The notes beneath the pieces are model-generated. The model worked only from the letters and a program-made list of their open reading frames with translations, was not told the origin of the DNA and did not search any database. From Xenoacremonium recifei (taxonomy: Eukaryota > Ascomycota > Sordariomycetes > Hypocreales > Nectriaceae), in contig WOFQ01000002.1 of assembly GCA_012184525.1 (NCBI GenBank), forward strand, positions 1,240,001-1,304,000: a stretch of DNA of 64,000 bases. Reading direction: 5' to 3'. Made by a program: the position numbers and the translations under genes. This document shows positions 45,009 through 54,620 of this stretch, piece by piece (position 1 is the first letter of the stretch; each line of letters begins with the position of its first letter).

Positions 45009-46169
45009 TCATTGATCAGTCGTGAAGTCGATGGATCTTCACCTCGATACGAGCTTTTCGCTAGCTCAGAGCCGACGGGCTGCATGGAGAGCATGCATAG
45101 CATGATGCTGACGGACGGGCTGGTATTAGCCCAGCCAACAGCAGGCCTTCTTTGTCTTCGGCCCCGACGCAAAAGGCCATGCCGCTTCTGGGCGCCCAAC
45201 ACTACACTCCTACACTGCCTCTTCCCCGCGCCGCCGCCGGTCGACTAAAGGCAGACAACGTGGTGCCTCTCGCCTCTGCCTCTTCTCCTCGAAGCTTTCC
45301 GGGCATTCTCCACTGCCGCATCAACCGCCTTGGCCCAGCGGATCTTGACCTATCCGGACGGCGTCGATGGAGGGCGTGGTGCCCAACGCGGAAGATGCTT
45401 GGCCGATCACCTCTCCAGGGCTGAATACGGATAGCCCAGCGAGGCCAGGGCCAGGCGGGATCTGCGGAGCTTCCCCCGCAAAATCCCAATTGACTTATGC
45501 AGAGCCTCAGCTGACGGACACCATTTTTCTGTTCGATGCACTGTTGGGCTGGCGATGGCCTGCAGCTGGGGGGCCGGTTTGACTCCTGCTGACGATCACC
45601 TCACGCCGGGCCCTCGCGCTGCTGCTACATACGACTCCTCAGAGATGAAGGCCAAGCAAGACTCCGACTGGTGACTTCAGCGTGTCGTCAACTGCGGCGG
45701 CTGGCAGAGCGTCCATCGATCGATTGTTCTGGGTCGTCTAGCGACTCCAGCCTCCCCAAGCTAGGCCGCCCTCACAGCAACTAGACGATGCTGCCTCTGC
45801 ACATTCTAGCTAGAGCAGAATATAGCTCCCCCCATCGTGTGTCTGCCATCCCTGTCCTGTGCCGTCCCTCATGCCGTCATCCTCCCCGTCTGAAAGTCGT
45901 CTTACCAACAGCCCGTGCCATCGTCCCGCGTCTCTGCCCTGTCCTGCCCCCTCACCCACGGAACATCGGAAGCCAGCATCATGACTGCGCGCAGTGACGT
46001 TGCCGACCTCGTATTCAGCTTTCGCCGGCCGGAGGCTCGTGGATCTCATCGCCAGAGGCCCTCCGTCCGCGACAACATAAATTGCGGCCCCCTCGCCACC
46101 GCATCCCACGAGGGAAGTAAGCTTGTCGCCTAAGTCTATCACGCACTTCTCGACGATCCTCTCATCACA
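45009..46169. other. Intergenic region
   Basis: GC-rich spacer between NOG2 and the But2-domain gene. Small ORFs are present with no family features. A short AT-rich stretch near 46074-46083 could be part of the downstream promoter. Confidence 0.5.
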
Positions 46170-47170
46170 ATGCTGTCCACCCTTGCCGCGACTCTCCTCG
46201 GCGCCGCCGCCCTGGCCAACGCCCTGGCCATCCGCGGGGGCTGCGACCTCACGTTCACGGTGAGCGGCGGCATCTCCGGGTCTGTTGGCCAGATCTCGAG
46301 CGGCCAGGTGCGCGTTGGGGGCGGGCTTGGAGCGGAGGGCTTTGAGATCTCCGAGGGGAGTCTTTATGACTCGGAGGGGCGTGGATGCTGGTGGACGCGT
46401 GAGTGCTTGCTCTCCGTTCTTACTACCTTAGCTGTACATCTCACTGACGCTTCGTAGCTCCGACCAAGACGCTGCAATGTGACTTGAACCAGGAGCCTTC
46501 CTGTGGCTTTGAGATCGCTTGTGATGGCTCCGTCTCTTACAACGGCCAGACCACCTTCTACGCCTGCCAGGCCGACGGCTCCGAGTACAACCTGTACCTG
46601 GGCGCCAACGGCATCAACTGCGTCGAAGTAACCATCACAGCCTCGGGCTGCCACGCCTCGTGCGCACCTCCCCCTCCCCCCTCAGGCTGCCCAACCAACC
46701 TCAACGGCAACTACGAGTTCCCGCACCTCATCATCCCGGTCGACAGCTCCAAGCCCGACTACGCCCCCGGCACGTCCTACTTTGGTGAAGTCTCCTCCAC
46801 CATCTCCTCGCTCTTCAACTTCGACATCCCCGCCAGCGACGCGGGCAAGAAGTGCAGCCTGATCTTCCTGTTCCCCGAGCAGGCCGACCTGACCACCTCG
46901 AGCTACACCTTCTCCGGCTCCGGCGGCTTGGACTTTGCGTCGCTGACCGGGCCAGCCAGCGAGAGCACCACATACGACAACAAGCCTGGCGTGGCGGACG
47001 ACTACGGAACCACGACTGTCGCGCCCGGGAACAGCTACCTCATCGCGACGTTTGACTGCCCGGCCGGCGAGGCCATCGGCTTTGAGGTCTCGGCTGTGGG
47101 CGATACCTGCCTCAACTACTTCCAGGACTACAACCCGTCGCCCATCGGCCTGTACATCACCACTTGCTGA
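46170..47170 (+). CDS. Secreted But2-domain protein
   Basis: Exons 46170-46398 and 46458-47170 (59-nt intron, GTGAGT/TAG) give 313 aa. A signal peptide (MLSTLAATLLGAAALANALA) is followed by a Cys-containing region of about 130 residues (CDLTFTVSGG, CQADGSEYNLYLG), a short proline hinge, and a C-terminal But2 domain of about 160 residues (YEFPHLIIPVDSS, FNFDIPASDAGKKCSLIFLFP, FQDYNPSPIGLYI). But2 domains are named from a fission-yeast ubiquitin-like-binding protein. In filamentous fungi most occur in secreted, small, cysteine-containing proteins of unknown role, and extracellular localisation is expected here. No catalytic residues are evident. Confidence 0.85.
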
Positions 47171-47996
47171 GGTGCTTGGTGTAAGTCATGATTCACTGCG
47201 GCACAGTGCGGATAGTGGAGGGCATACACTCCTTACGAACGAGATGGGACACGATGGAATGAGTTTCGCACACAAGGAAAAACGAGAAAATTGTGTAATA
47301 TGGCATCACAATAATCTACTTCTAATGTATTTAATTAGTACCTAAATTCAGAATATTTACCGTCGCTTTGTTGTGCTGTTGTGAGGCGCTGCGCACCTTG
47401 ATCCCCCTTTTCCCTGACCCCTTTCTCACATCCAAGCCACCTCTCCTCACCTCACCTTTCGCACCTCGCCATGTTCCCCTGACGTGCTTTGCCCAAAAGT
47501 TACTTTTCTAAGATCTCTAGAGTTTTCATCTTCAAAAAATTAATTATCGTCTCCATAGCATACCTGGATATCTCCATCCCTTGGACACCCGTCGTATGGC
47601 GCCCCTTGGTGCCAGTTCGGTCCACAGTGCAATGTGAGAAATCCCCAGCCACCGAATTAATATATTCTCACTTTCTACTCATTTTGACATGAATCTGAGA
47701 AGAGAATGATGAAGCCATGCCCCACTGGCCTATCAGCGTTCGCCATTCGTTTGACAATGACTCCATCCCCAGCCACCGATTTATGACTTTCGCCCGTAGT
47801 AGAAATCCGCATCCACGATCCCATCCGAATCGGGTTCAACTCTCTTCCATCAACCATCTTCTCTCGATACCAACTCTCTTCACTCCAACGCTTCGCAGCA
47901 TTTCTCCAATCTTCATTTCCCCAGTGATCATATCACAAACGTTCGCACGTAGTGCAATCCCATTTTCTGTCTTCAACCCCGAACAGACATTCCACG
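47171..47996. other. Intergenic region and probable promoter of Q/N-rich locus
   Basis: The sequence is AT-rich in the first half (47280-47560), then becomes pyrimidine-rich up to the ATG at 47997. No other gene is supported. Confidence 0.5.
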
Positions 47997-48556
47997 ATGA
48001 GTGCCTCAACGGAGTTCACCCCTGAGGAGGCCCAGGCCTTCTTCTCAACCTTGACCCAGGCGGTTCGTATTCCTTCTTCCCATCGTACTTGAAGAGCTTG
48101 CTGACAATGGTTCTCTCATGCAGAACGAAGAATGGGACATTGCCCATGGCGTGGACGCAGAGGCCGTCATGGCCCAGGCCAACCAGGTACATCGTGACAA
48201 TCCTGCTGAAAGTTACTTTTCGCTGACATCCACTCTGCAGACCATGGAACTCCCCAAGACTGCTTCCGAGCCAATCGTCGACCTGAATCTTGTAAGAACC
48301 CGTAAGGTGTGAAGCTCGTGGCACTTGACTGACCATATATCTTTAGAGCAACGAGCCCGCCACCACTGCTACCGACTTTAATCCTCATTCCACTCATGCC
48401 CATGAGTCTGCAGTCGATGTAAGCTCCATGGCAGTCCACCCTTATGATTCTGCGATTGCTGACCATGACCTTTAGAACGCTACTTCTCTTGACTCCAATC
48501 TGATCGACCCGGCCCTTGCTCAAGAGCAGAACACGCCAGTGACCACCGCTTCCTAG
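47997..48556 (+). CDS. Five short 5' exons of Q/N-rich locus, ending in UAG
   Basis: Exons 47997-48062, 48124-48186, 48241-48291, 48347-48418 and 48476-48556 encode 110 aa (MSASTEFTPEEAQAFFSTL at the start). Every intron is 49-61 nt with GT donor, AG acceptor and CTGAC-like branch, and all keep phase 0. The frame meets UAG at 48554-48556. One base later is a consensus GTAAGT donor whose intron (48558-48615) joins, in the same frame, to the long Q/N-rich exon. So either this is a small separate protein with an intron in its 3' region, or it is the N-terminus of the large protein reached by readthrough. I do not recognise the family; the residues are acidic and polar. Confidence 0.6.
48554..48556 (+). 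other. First in-frame UAG of Q/N-rich locus
   Basis: The codon order is GCU UCC UAG, then G joined by splicing to AG AAC, giving UAG GAG AAC. The downstream frame stays open for 1,083 codons after this stop. Confidence 0.85.
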
Positions 48557-48632
48557 GGTAAGTATCAGCCATGATCCCATTGTCTAGAGTGCAAGAAACT
48601 GACGAACCTTTATAGAGAACGCAGGTGCCAAC

Positions 48633-51600
48633 ATGGCGCAGGACAACGCTTCGGGCGTCCCACCTACCCAACTGTCCAACGGAATGGACTTTGACTTTGA
48701 CATGGCTCAGATGCCAGACCTCACGGGTATGATGCCTTCTCAGGCTCAAGCCCAGAACACCAACGTGGACATGGCGCATCTGCAGGCTCAGCCCCAGATG
48801 CCCAACCACATGAACATGATGCCTGCCCAGGCTCAAGGCCAGTCTGGCGTTGCCAACAACGCTCAGATCCAGTCGGCGTCCGCCACGACTGCCAATGCCA
48901 ACCAGGGCATGAACTTCGGAAGCCTCACTGTCGCCAAGAAGCGAGCCCGGCCCTCTGGCGTCGCCACCAATGGCCAAGTCCAGTTCAATGGCAATGGTAA
49001 CCCCGCCATGAACTCCAGCGGCATGACATTCCACAACTCACCGGCTCAGCTCGCTGTCGCCCAGATGTCGTCTGGCATGACGGTCAACAACAACCAGGCT
49101 ATGAGCGCCAATGGCTTCGCGATGCCCAACATGGGAACCCGGTCCTCTGGCGTCACCAACAATGGCATGAACGGCAACGTCAACCGGTCTATGATGACTA
49201 ACGGTCATGCTGCCATGCCTGCTAATGGTAACCGAGCTATGGCCAACGGCAATCATCAGCCCATGATGAACAATGCAGCTCTCGCTCAGGCTCATGGTCG
49301 GTCCCAGTCTCAGGCTGGCTTCACCACCAATGGCCAGACAGCTATGAACAGCAATGGCAACCATGCTATGATGGTCAATGGCAACATGGCTAATGGCAAC
49401 ATGGCTAATGGCAACATGGCTAATGGCAACATGGCTAATGGCAACATGGCTAATGGCAACATGGCTAATGGCAACATGGCTAATGGCAACATGGCTAATG
49501 GCAACATGGTCAATGGCAACCGCGCTATGATGGTCAATGGCAATGGTAACCATGCTATGATGGCTAACAATAACGCTGCCATGCCTGCCAACGGTAACCA
49601 AGCTATGACCAATGGTAACCATCAGGCTATGGTCAACGGTGCTCATATGCGCGCTCAGGCTCAACCTCGTCCCCAGTCTCAGGTTGGCTTCCAGCAGCAG
49701 TTTGGCACTAACACCAATGGCAACCACACTGGCATGAACAACGGCATGATGAATCCTCAGATGCAGGCCCAGTCCAATGGCGTTGCCAATAACGGTCAGA
49801 TGTCGCGTGGCTTCAACCAACCCATGCCTGCCAACTTCAACCTCGGCATGATGAACAATGACATGACAGATCCTCAGGGCTTCGACATGAACGGCCAGAT
49901 GGGTCTTCAGGGTCTCGTCCAGGACTTCAACATGAATGGCCAGATGCCGGCCAACATGAACATGGCTGGCAACTTCAACCAGGGCGTCGTGAACAATGCC
50001 GGCCGATCCATGATGAACAACGGCATGATGCACCCTCAGATGCAGTCCCAGTTCAATGGCGTTGCCAACAATGGCCAAATGCAGTCCAACGGCATGATGA
50101 CTGCTGACAACAACCAGGCTCAGCCCAACTATGTCGTGGCGAATGGTCGACAGTCCAACTCTGGCTATCAAACCCAATCAGGGCCTCAGTCGGTTCCTCG
50201 AACGATGCCTACTCCTGCTTCCACTGGAGCCCAACGCGAGGCTCTGGGGCGGGTGGTTTCTGGAAACAATGTTGGAAACCCTGTGAAGCAAGTGGTTTCT
50301 GGGAACAATGTTGGAAAGCCTGTGAAGAAAGGTGGAAAACCATCTTCCTCTCGTTTCCACCCATATCCCCGTCCTCAGGATCGTGGTCAACCATCTCCAG
50401 CTCTTCAGCAGCGTAGACCCGAGACTCCTACTCCCCAGCAGCAGCAGGTCGTTCCCCAGCAGCAGCAGGTCGTTTCCCAGCAGCAGCAGGTCGTTCCCCA
50501 GCAGCAGCAGGTTGCTCCCCAGCAGCAGGAACCCGCACAGCAGCAGCAGCTGAACTTCGCACAACGGCGGCAGCGGTTGGCTCAAGCTCGACAGCAGCTT
50601 GAACAGCAGCTGCAGCAGGTCGCCCAATTGGAGCAGGACCTCGCTCAAGAACTCACTCATCAGCAACAGAGCTCTGTTCAGCAGCCCACTCATCAGCAAC
50701 GGATCTCTGTTCAGCAGATGGTGGCTCAGCAGCAGCAGCAGGCTCTGCAGCAACTGGCACAGACCACAGACCCTAACATGATACGTCAACTCCAGATGAA
50801 GATCCAACATCTCAACAACCCACAAGTTCTTGAGTTTCTCATGAAGCAGGCCCAGCAGGGAAACAAACAGCAGCAGACCACTGCTCCCTCGTCCGTTGCT
50901 GCCGGAGCCCAGATGTCTGCGTCTCAGATGCAGATGCCTCAGCAGATGCAAATGGGCCAGATGAACGTCTCTGCCGCTCATATGAACAATGGTGCTGCCA
51001 ACATGGGCCAGATGAACACTGCGGTCGCTCCCATGAGCAATGTCCCTGTCAACATGGGCCAGATGGTCAACCAGCAGCAGCCGCTGGCCAAGGCTCGTCA
51101 CCAGCCATCCAAATCTGGACAGTTTGTTGCTCCCAAGCAAGCGACACGAGCTTTCAGCTCCGCGAGCAGCGAGGGCAGTGTCGAAGAGATTCCCAACCCA
51201 AATGAAACCCAAGAGGTTGCGACAATGTCATCCGAGCGCCGCACCATGCAGACTTCCGCTTCTGCCTTGGCCAATGCTCAAGCGAGAATTCCTCGCCCTG
51301 CTATCGCCCAGGCACCTGTCGCCAACCCAGAGCCCACGCCTGCTACTGAGCCTCAGCATGAGGAGTGCATGCCGGCGCACGAGCGAATCACCCCTGCTGT
51401 GATCAATGCTGCTCTCGACTGTGGTCACCAGGCGCCCGCGATGCAGACTGCCTCTGATGCGTCTGCCATTGACCTGATTGAGTCGCCAATTGCTGAGCAA
51501 ATGCCCGTTGTTGAGCAATTTGTCCCGCCTGTCATCGAACAAGCCGTCGCACCTGCTGTCGAACAGGCTATCACTCCTGAGACTGAGCAGACTGCTGTGT

Positions 51601-51866
51601 CTGATGAGCAAGAGGCTTCGCCTATTATCGACCGGGTGGGATCGCCTTCATCACTGTTCTCAGCGTCACCTACGCCCGAGCCCGAACCGCAGCTCGCGCT
51701 CCCTGAGGCACCTGTCTGGGGGCTGTCACTTCCCCAGGCCCCTGTCCTCCATGGAAATGGCAACGCCGCGGGTCAATCGGCTCCAAAGGCAATGCCTCAT
51801 GGAAAGACGTCGAGCAAGAGCGGAAAGACCACCGGCAAGGGAGTTTCGGGCTCTGGTTACAACTAG
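48633..51866 (+). CDS. Q/N-rich prion-like protein (central ORF)
   Basis: Uninterrupted ORF of 1077 aa from the ATG at 48633; as an exon it begins at 48616. The first 500 residues are dominated by N, M, G, A and Q (repeated MANGN pentapeptides, NNGMM motifs). Residues about 590-760 are poly-Q rich (QQQVVPQQQQ blocks, then heptad-like LEQQLQQVAQLEQDL that may form a coiled coil). The C-terminal 200 residues are P/E/A-rich. Such composition is typical of prion-like, phase-separating regulators or Q-rich transcription co-regulators, but I see no diagnostic domain. It ends at UAG 51864-51866, after which the same frame stays open. Antisense ORFs here are shadows of the repeats. Confidence 0.7.
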   Translation: MAQDNASGVPPTQLSNGMDFDFDMAQMPDLTGMMPSQAQAQNTNVDMAHLQAQPQMPNHMNMMPAQAQGQSGVANNAQIQSASATTANANQGMNFGSLTVAKKRARPSGVATNGQVQFNGNGNPAMNSSGMTFHNSPAQLAVAQMSSGMTVNNNQAMSANGFAMPNMGTRSSGVTNNGMNGNVNRSMMTNGHAAMPANGNRAMANGNHQPMMNNAALAQAHGRSQSQAGFTTNGQTAMNSNGNHAMMVNGNMANGNMANGNMANGNMANGNMANGNMANGNMANGNMANGNMVNGNRAMMVNGNGNHAMMANNNAAMPANGNQAMTNGNHQAMVNGAHMRAQAQPRPQSQVGFQQQFGTNTNGNHTGMNNGMMNPQMQAQSNGVANNGQMSRGFNQPMPANFNLGMMNNDMTDPQGFDMNGQMGLQGLVQDFNMNGQMPANMNMAGNFNQGVVNNAGRSMMNNGMMHPQMQSQFNGVANNGQMQSNGMMTADNNQAQPNYVVANGRQSNSGYQTQSGPQSVPRTMPTPASTGAQREALGRVVSGNNVGNPVKQVVSGNNVGKPVKKGGKPSSSRFHPYPRPQDRGQPSPALQQRRPETPTPQQQQVVPQQQQVVSQQQQVVPQQQQVAPQQQEPAQQQQLNFAQRRQRLAQARQQLEQQLQQVAQLEQDLAQELTHQQQSSVQQPTHQQRISVQQMVAQQQQQALQQLAQTTDPNMIRQLQMKIQHLNNPQVLEFLMKQAQQGNKQQQTTAPSSVAAGAQMSASQMQMPQQMQMGQMNVSAAHMNNGAANMGQMNTAVAPMSNVPVNMGQMVNQQQPLAKARHQPSKSGQFVAPKQATRAFSSASSEGSVEEIPNPNETQEVATMSSERRTMQTSASALANAQARIPRPAIAQAPVANPEPTPATEPQHEECMPAHERITPAVINAALDCGHQAPAMQTASDASAIDLIESPIAEQMPVVEQFVPPVIEQAVAPAVEQAITPETEQTAVSDEQEASPIIDRVGSPSSLFSASPTPEPEPQLALPEAPVWGLSLPQAPVLHGNGNAAGQSAPKAMPHGKTSSKSGKTTGKGVSGSGYN
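49371..49520 (+). repeat. 15-bp tandem repeat, ten units
   Basis: Ten head-to-tail copies of a 15-bp unit encode M-A/V-N-G-N. The eight central units (49386-49505) are identical (ATGGCTAATGGCAAC) and the flanking units differ at two bases (GTC for GCT). Perfect identity implies recent expansion or ongoing homogenisation; each change keeps frame. Confidence 0.95.
50441..50610 (+). repeat. CAG-rich polyglutamine tract
   Basis: Repeated CAGCAGCAGGTCGTTCCC-type 18-21-bp units encode QQQVVPQ blocks inside the Q/N-rich ORF, followed by further CAG runs. Confidence 0.85.
51864..51866 (+). other. Second in-frame UAG of Q/N-rich locus
   Basis: Context is UAC AAC UAG GAG AAG. The same frame continues for 181 sense codons to UAG 52410-52412 (also preceded by AAC). 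No intron of workable size and phase removes this stop. Confidence 0.85.
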
Positions 51867-52412
51867 GAGAAGTCAACCAAGCCCCAGACGACCAATGCCA
51901 ATGGCAAGACCGTTAACCCTTCGGCGAAGGTGACCAAGTCGAAGTCAAAGACGAAGGCCCAGACCAATCCTCAATCGGCGCCTGTTCCCGAGAAGTTCCA
52001 GGGAGCTGTGCAGGAAGTGGTAAACAACCAGCAGCAAGCGAATGGCAATGTCGCCCCCGCTGCGAACCCCCAGCTCCAAAACGGCCAGCTCCCGCCTTCA
52101 TCTTTCTTCAACGACCAGGATGGTATTGATGCGGCGGACAAAGCGCGGCTCGATCGCGCCTGGTACATGCATCTCCAAGGCATCCACAATCCATTTATCT
52201 TCGTCAAGGGGCTCTACCGTTTCTCCCCGACTGGCGAGCTCGTCCAGATAGGCGAGGCAATTCGACAGGCCGACGGAACGGACTTTTGGCAAAGTGTTTC
52301 TCGTCCGAACGTTAGCGAGGCCGTCAACGGCAACAACGGAGGCGTCGTTCTCAATGAGGCCGCAAACCAGCAGCCTCAGATGATCGATCCCCGGCTGCTG
52401 AGCTTGAACTAG
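51867..52412 (+). CDS. C-terminal continuation of Q/N-rich locus after UAG
   Basis: 181 codons in the same frame as the central ORF, starting immediately after its UAG. The composition continues that of the protein before it (NANGKTVNPSAK, NNQQQANGNV), and then a more ordered block appears (KARLDRAWYMHLQGIHNPFIFVKGLYRF, then GELVQIGEAI). There is no ATG until inside that block, so it could hardly be a separate gene with a normal start. It is best read as a readthrough extension or as coding sequence recently cut off by a nonsense change. Function unknown. Confidence 0.55.
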   Translation, partial: EKSTKPQTTNANGKTVNPSAKVTKSKSKTKAQTNPQSAPVPEKFQGAVQEVVNNQQQANGNVAPAANPQLQNGQLPPSSFFNDQDGIDAADKARLDRAWYMHLQGIHNPFIFVKGLYRFSPTGELVQIGEAIRQADGTDFWQSVSRPNVSEAVNGNNGGVVLNEAANQQPQMIDPRLLSLN

Positions 52413-52787
52413 GCGTCGTCTCCGTCCGCTTCCATGTTCCAGGATTGCTTCCATGGAATCAATGAGTAATAGGTTGTTTAATGAATCAGAGATAAAACCC
52501 AAACGCCTGCGTGCCTGAGTGATGATGCTTCGTGATGATGCTTCGTGATGTTCAAGCAAAGTGTTGAGGTTGAGGTTGGGGTTGAAGACGATGTTGGCCG
52601 GAATAACGGGTCGCGCCTGCTTCCGTAATTCCTCCAGCGCCATGACGGCATGCAGCTCGGGCTCTTAACAATTTCTGCGAGCTCCAGCAAAAGTGTACAA
52701 TACTTCCGGTCGCATGGCCTTCCACCACCCCTACCTCCACGACATGTACAACTAGATTTTTCTCTTCATTATACGTTTGTAATTGCA
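52413..52787. other. Intergenic region
   Basis: This is the 3' flank of the Q/N-rich locus and the leader of the next gene. It contains the 13-bp direct repeat listed separately and nothing else that I can support. Confidence 0.5.
52519..52550. repeat. 13-bp direct repeat, about 2.5 copies
   Basis: GTGATGATGCTTC occurs twice in tandem, followed by a partial third copy. It lies in the 3' flank of the Q/N-rich locus. Confidence 0.85.
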
Positions 52788-53397
52788 ATGGGCTCCTCCT
52801 CTTCCAAAGTCGCCCGCGGCGCGGCGCGCAAATACCCAACCCGAGCGCCCGGCTCAACACCATCCGCACCACCAAGACCAGCAGCGTCCAAGCCTCGAGC
52901 AAAGCCCACGCCACGGAGCTCTGGCGCCAAAGACGACGGTAAAACTCTCTCTCTGACCTCCGACAAACCAGAAACTGACTGGCGATTCTTGTATAGCTAT
53001 CCGCGCCGACGCCATGGACCCCGACTTCCCAACCGACGTCTTCTCGCGCCGCCTCCAACAAATGGGCGTCGCCGACCCGTCACCGACATACTCCCCCTCC
53101 TCGACCGCCGCATACCCTCCCGGACCAGACACGATGTTCCCGCCCGCGCGGCAGAACCGGACACTCACAGCGCTGGAGGCGCGGCGGCGGTGGGCAGAGG
53201 CCGCAGCCGAGGACGCAGAGCGGGGAGTCGTAGAGGGCCGGCGATTCTTAGACATGCGGACGGTGGTTGATGCGATGCGATTACGGGATAGTGGAATGAG
53301 CGCGGCGGAGGTGGAGAGGAGGTTGAGGATACGGGAGGGCGGCTTGGAAGGGCTGGGAAGGAGAGCGGTGATAGAGCACGTTGCGAGTCCCAGTTAA
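52788..53397 (+). CDS. Small protein with N-myristoylation signal
   Basis: Exons 52788-52938 and 52997-53397 (58-nt intron, GTAAAA donor, CTGAC branch, TAG acceptor) give 183 aa. The N-terminus MGSSSSK fits an N-myristoyltransferase site (Gly2, Ser6), followed by a basic P/A/S-rich stretch that could help membrane binding. After the intron come FPTDVFSRRLQQMGVADP and a helical R/E-rich C-terminus (TALEARRRWAEAAAEDAERG, then VDAMRLRDSGMSAAEVERRL). I do not recognise a named family. Membrane association by lipid plus basic patch is inferred. It is convergent with the dehydrogenase gene, 159 bp away. Confidence 0.75.
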
Positions 53398-53556
53398 GAT
53401 GTTGGATCAAGTGGTTTCTATAGGTTTGTACGATACGAAAGGAATGACGCCCAAAACCCGTTCTCCTCGCTGAAATGCTCAAGGTCTGTCCTCTCTGCCA
53501 CATCTTATTACATTCACAGCCCATCCAGCACCGTCTTTTCGCCCTCTGTCTCTACT

Positions 53557-54620
53557 CTACCACGCCGAATGTCCACCATCAATGCGCAAGTCCGCGCCCG
53601 TCATGAAGCTGCTCGCATCACTAAGCAGGAAGACTGCCGCACCACGGTACTCCTTGGGGACGCTGAGACGGCCCAGCATGTTCTCCGTCGGCCACTGCTT
53701 GGCGCGCTCGGGGTGCACGTCGAACAGGTTCTGCACCATCTGCGTGAGGATGTAGCCGGGCGACAGCGTGTTGACGCGGATGCCGTGCTCGCCCCATTCT
53801 GAGGCCAGACTGCGGGCGAGCTGGACGACGGCCGCCTTACTGGGGTTGTAGACACTAAAGGGGTGTAAGTGAAAGTCTAGGATATACAATTCAAGGCAAC
53901 TCACGGCGCAATCATGCCCCTGTTTGCGATACTCGCACTCATGCTCGCAATCAAGAGAATGCTGCCCGGCTGCTTCAACCGCACCATCTGCCGCGCGACA
54001 GCCTGCGCCGTGACAAACACACCGGTGAAGTTGATGCTCATCATGTTCTCGACCTCCTCGGCCGGGTACTCCAGCGCGGGCGTCTCGTGATTGATACCAG
54101 CAGCGGCGATCAGCCCGTCCAGCCGGCCGTTCTCGTCCGCAATGGTCTCCATGATCTTGTTGAGCGCGGGCACATCGCGCACGTCGACTTGGTGGTAGGT
54201 CAGCGAGGAGTCGAGCTCGTCCTTTGCGCGCTGGGCGATCTTGGAGAAGTCCGAGGTGGTGTCGGTGGCGGGCGAGGGGAGGCGATCGAGGGCGTAGACT
54301 GGGTGGGAGGTGTTAGTCCTTCTGTTCGCATTGCCTCTTATACCTATTGTTGTTCACTTACCCTTGGCTCCGGCTTCCAGCAGCGCCTCAATCTGCACCA
54401 ACCCCAATCCACGAGCACCGCCCGAAACCACCACCACCTTGTCCTTGAGGCTGAACTCAGGCAGCAGATGTGAGTTGGATCGCACGGGGTCGACGTTTTG
54501 GCGGGCAGTGGTGGTGCTTAGTGCGCGAGCTGTGTTGGCGATGGGGGGCGTCTGACGGGCAACTTTGGCGGCGATCGGCTGCTGCGCCAGCACGCGCAAG
54601 GTGGGAGCGATCTTGGACAT
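53557..54620 (-). CDS. Short-chain dehydrogenase/reductase
   Basis: Exons 54620-54362, 54298-53905 and 53854-53557 give 316 aa. Introns of 63 and 50 nt have GTAAGT and GTGAGT donors. A Ser/Thr/Arg-rich N-terminus of about 45 residues precedes the Rossmann fold and could be a mitochondrial presequence. SDR motifs: SGGARGLG (the usual TGxxxGxG with Ser at position one), AAAGIN (NAG-like), catalytic Ser in IASMSAS and YNPSK (Tyr/Lys), then SPGYI. It resembles the sorbose/mannitol 2-dehydrogenase-like classical SDRs of fungi. The substrate cannot be set from sequence alone. The catalytic Tyr-Lys lies right after intron 2. Confidence 0.88.

Noticed and set aside
48539..48617. Alternative donor GTGACC that would skip the first UAG
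   Set aside because: With the good TATAG acceptor it changes frame; only a poor GAG acceptor restores it. GTAAGT at 48558 is far stronger, so the UAG stays in the mRNA.
49038..50177. 379-codon minus-strand frame with repeated SHVAI units
   Set aside because: It is the antisense reading of the MANGN minisatellite and N/M-rich codons, with no ATG context or splice support.
50178..51212. 344-codon leucine-rich minus-strand frame
   Set aside because: CAG codons read backwards give CTG (Leu). It is a shadow of the poly-Q region.
51780..51866. An intron that would remove the second UAG
   Set aside because: The only GT...CTAG pair of adequate length (from the GTCGAG donor, 58 nt) shifts the downstream frame and lacks a branch point; shorter ones are below intron size.
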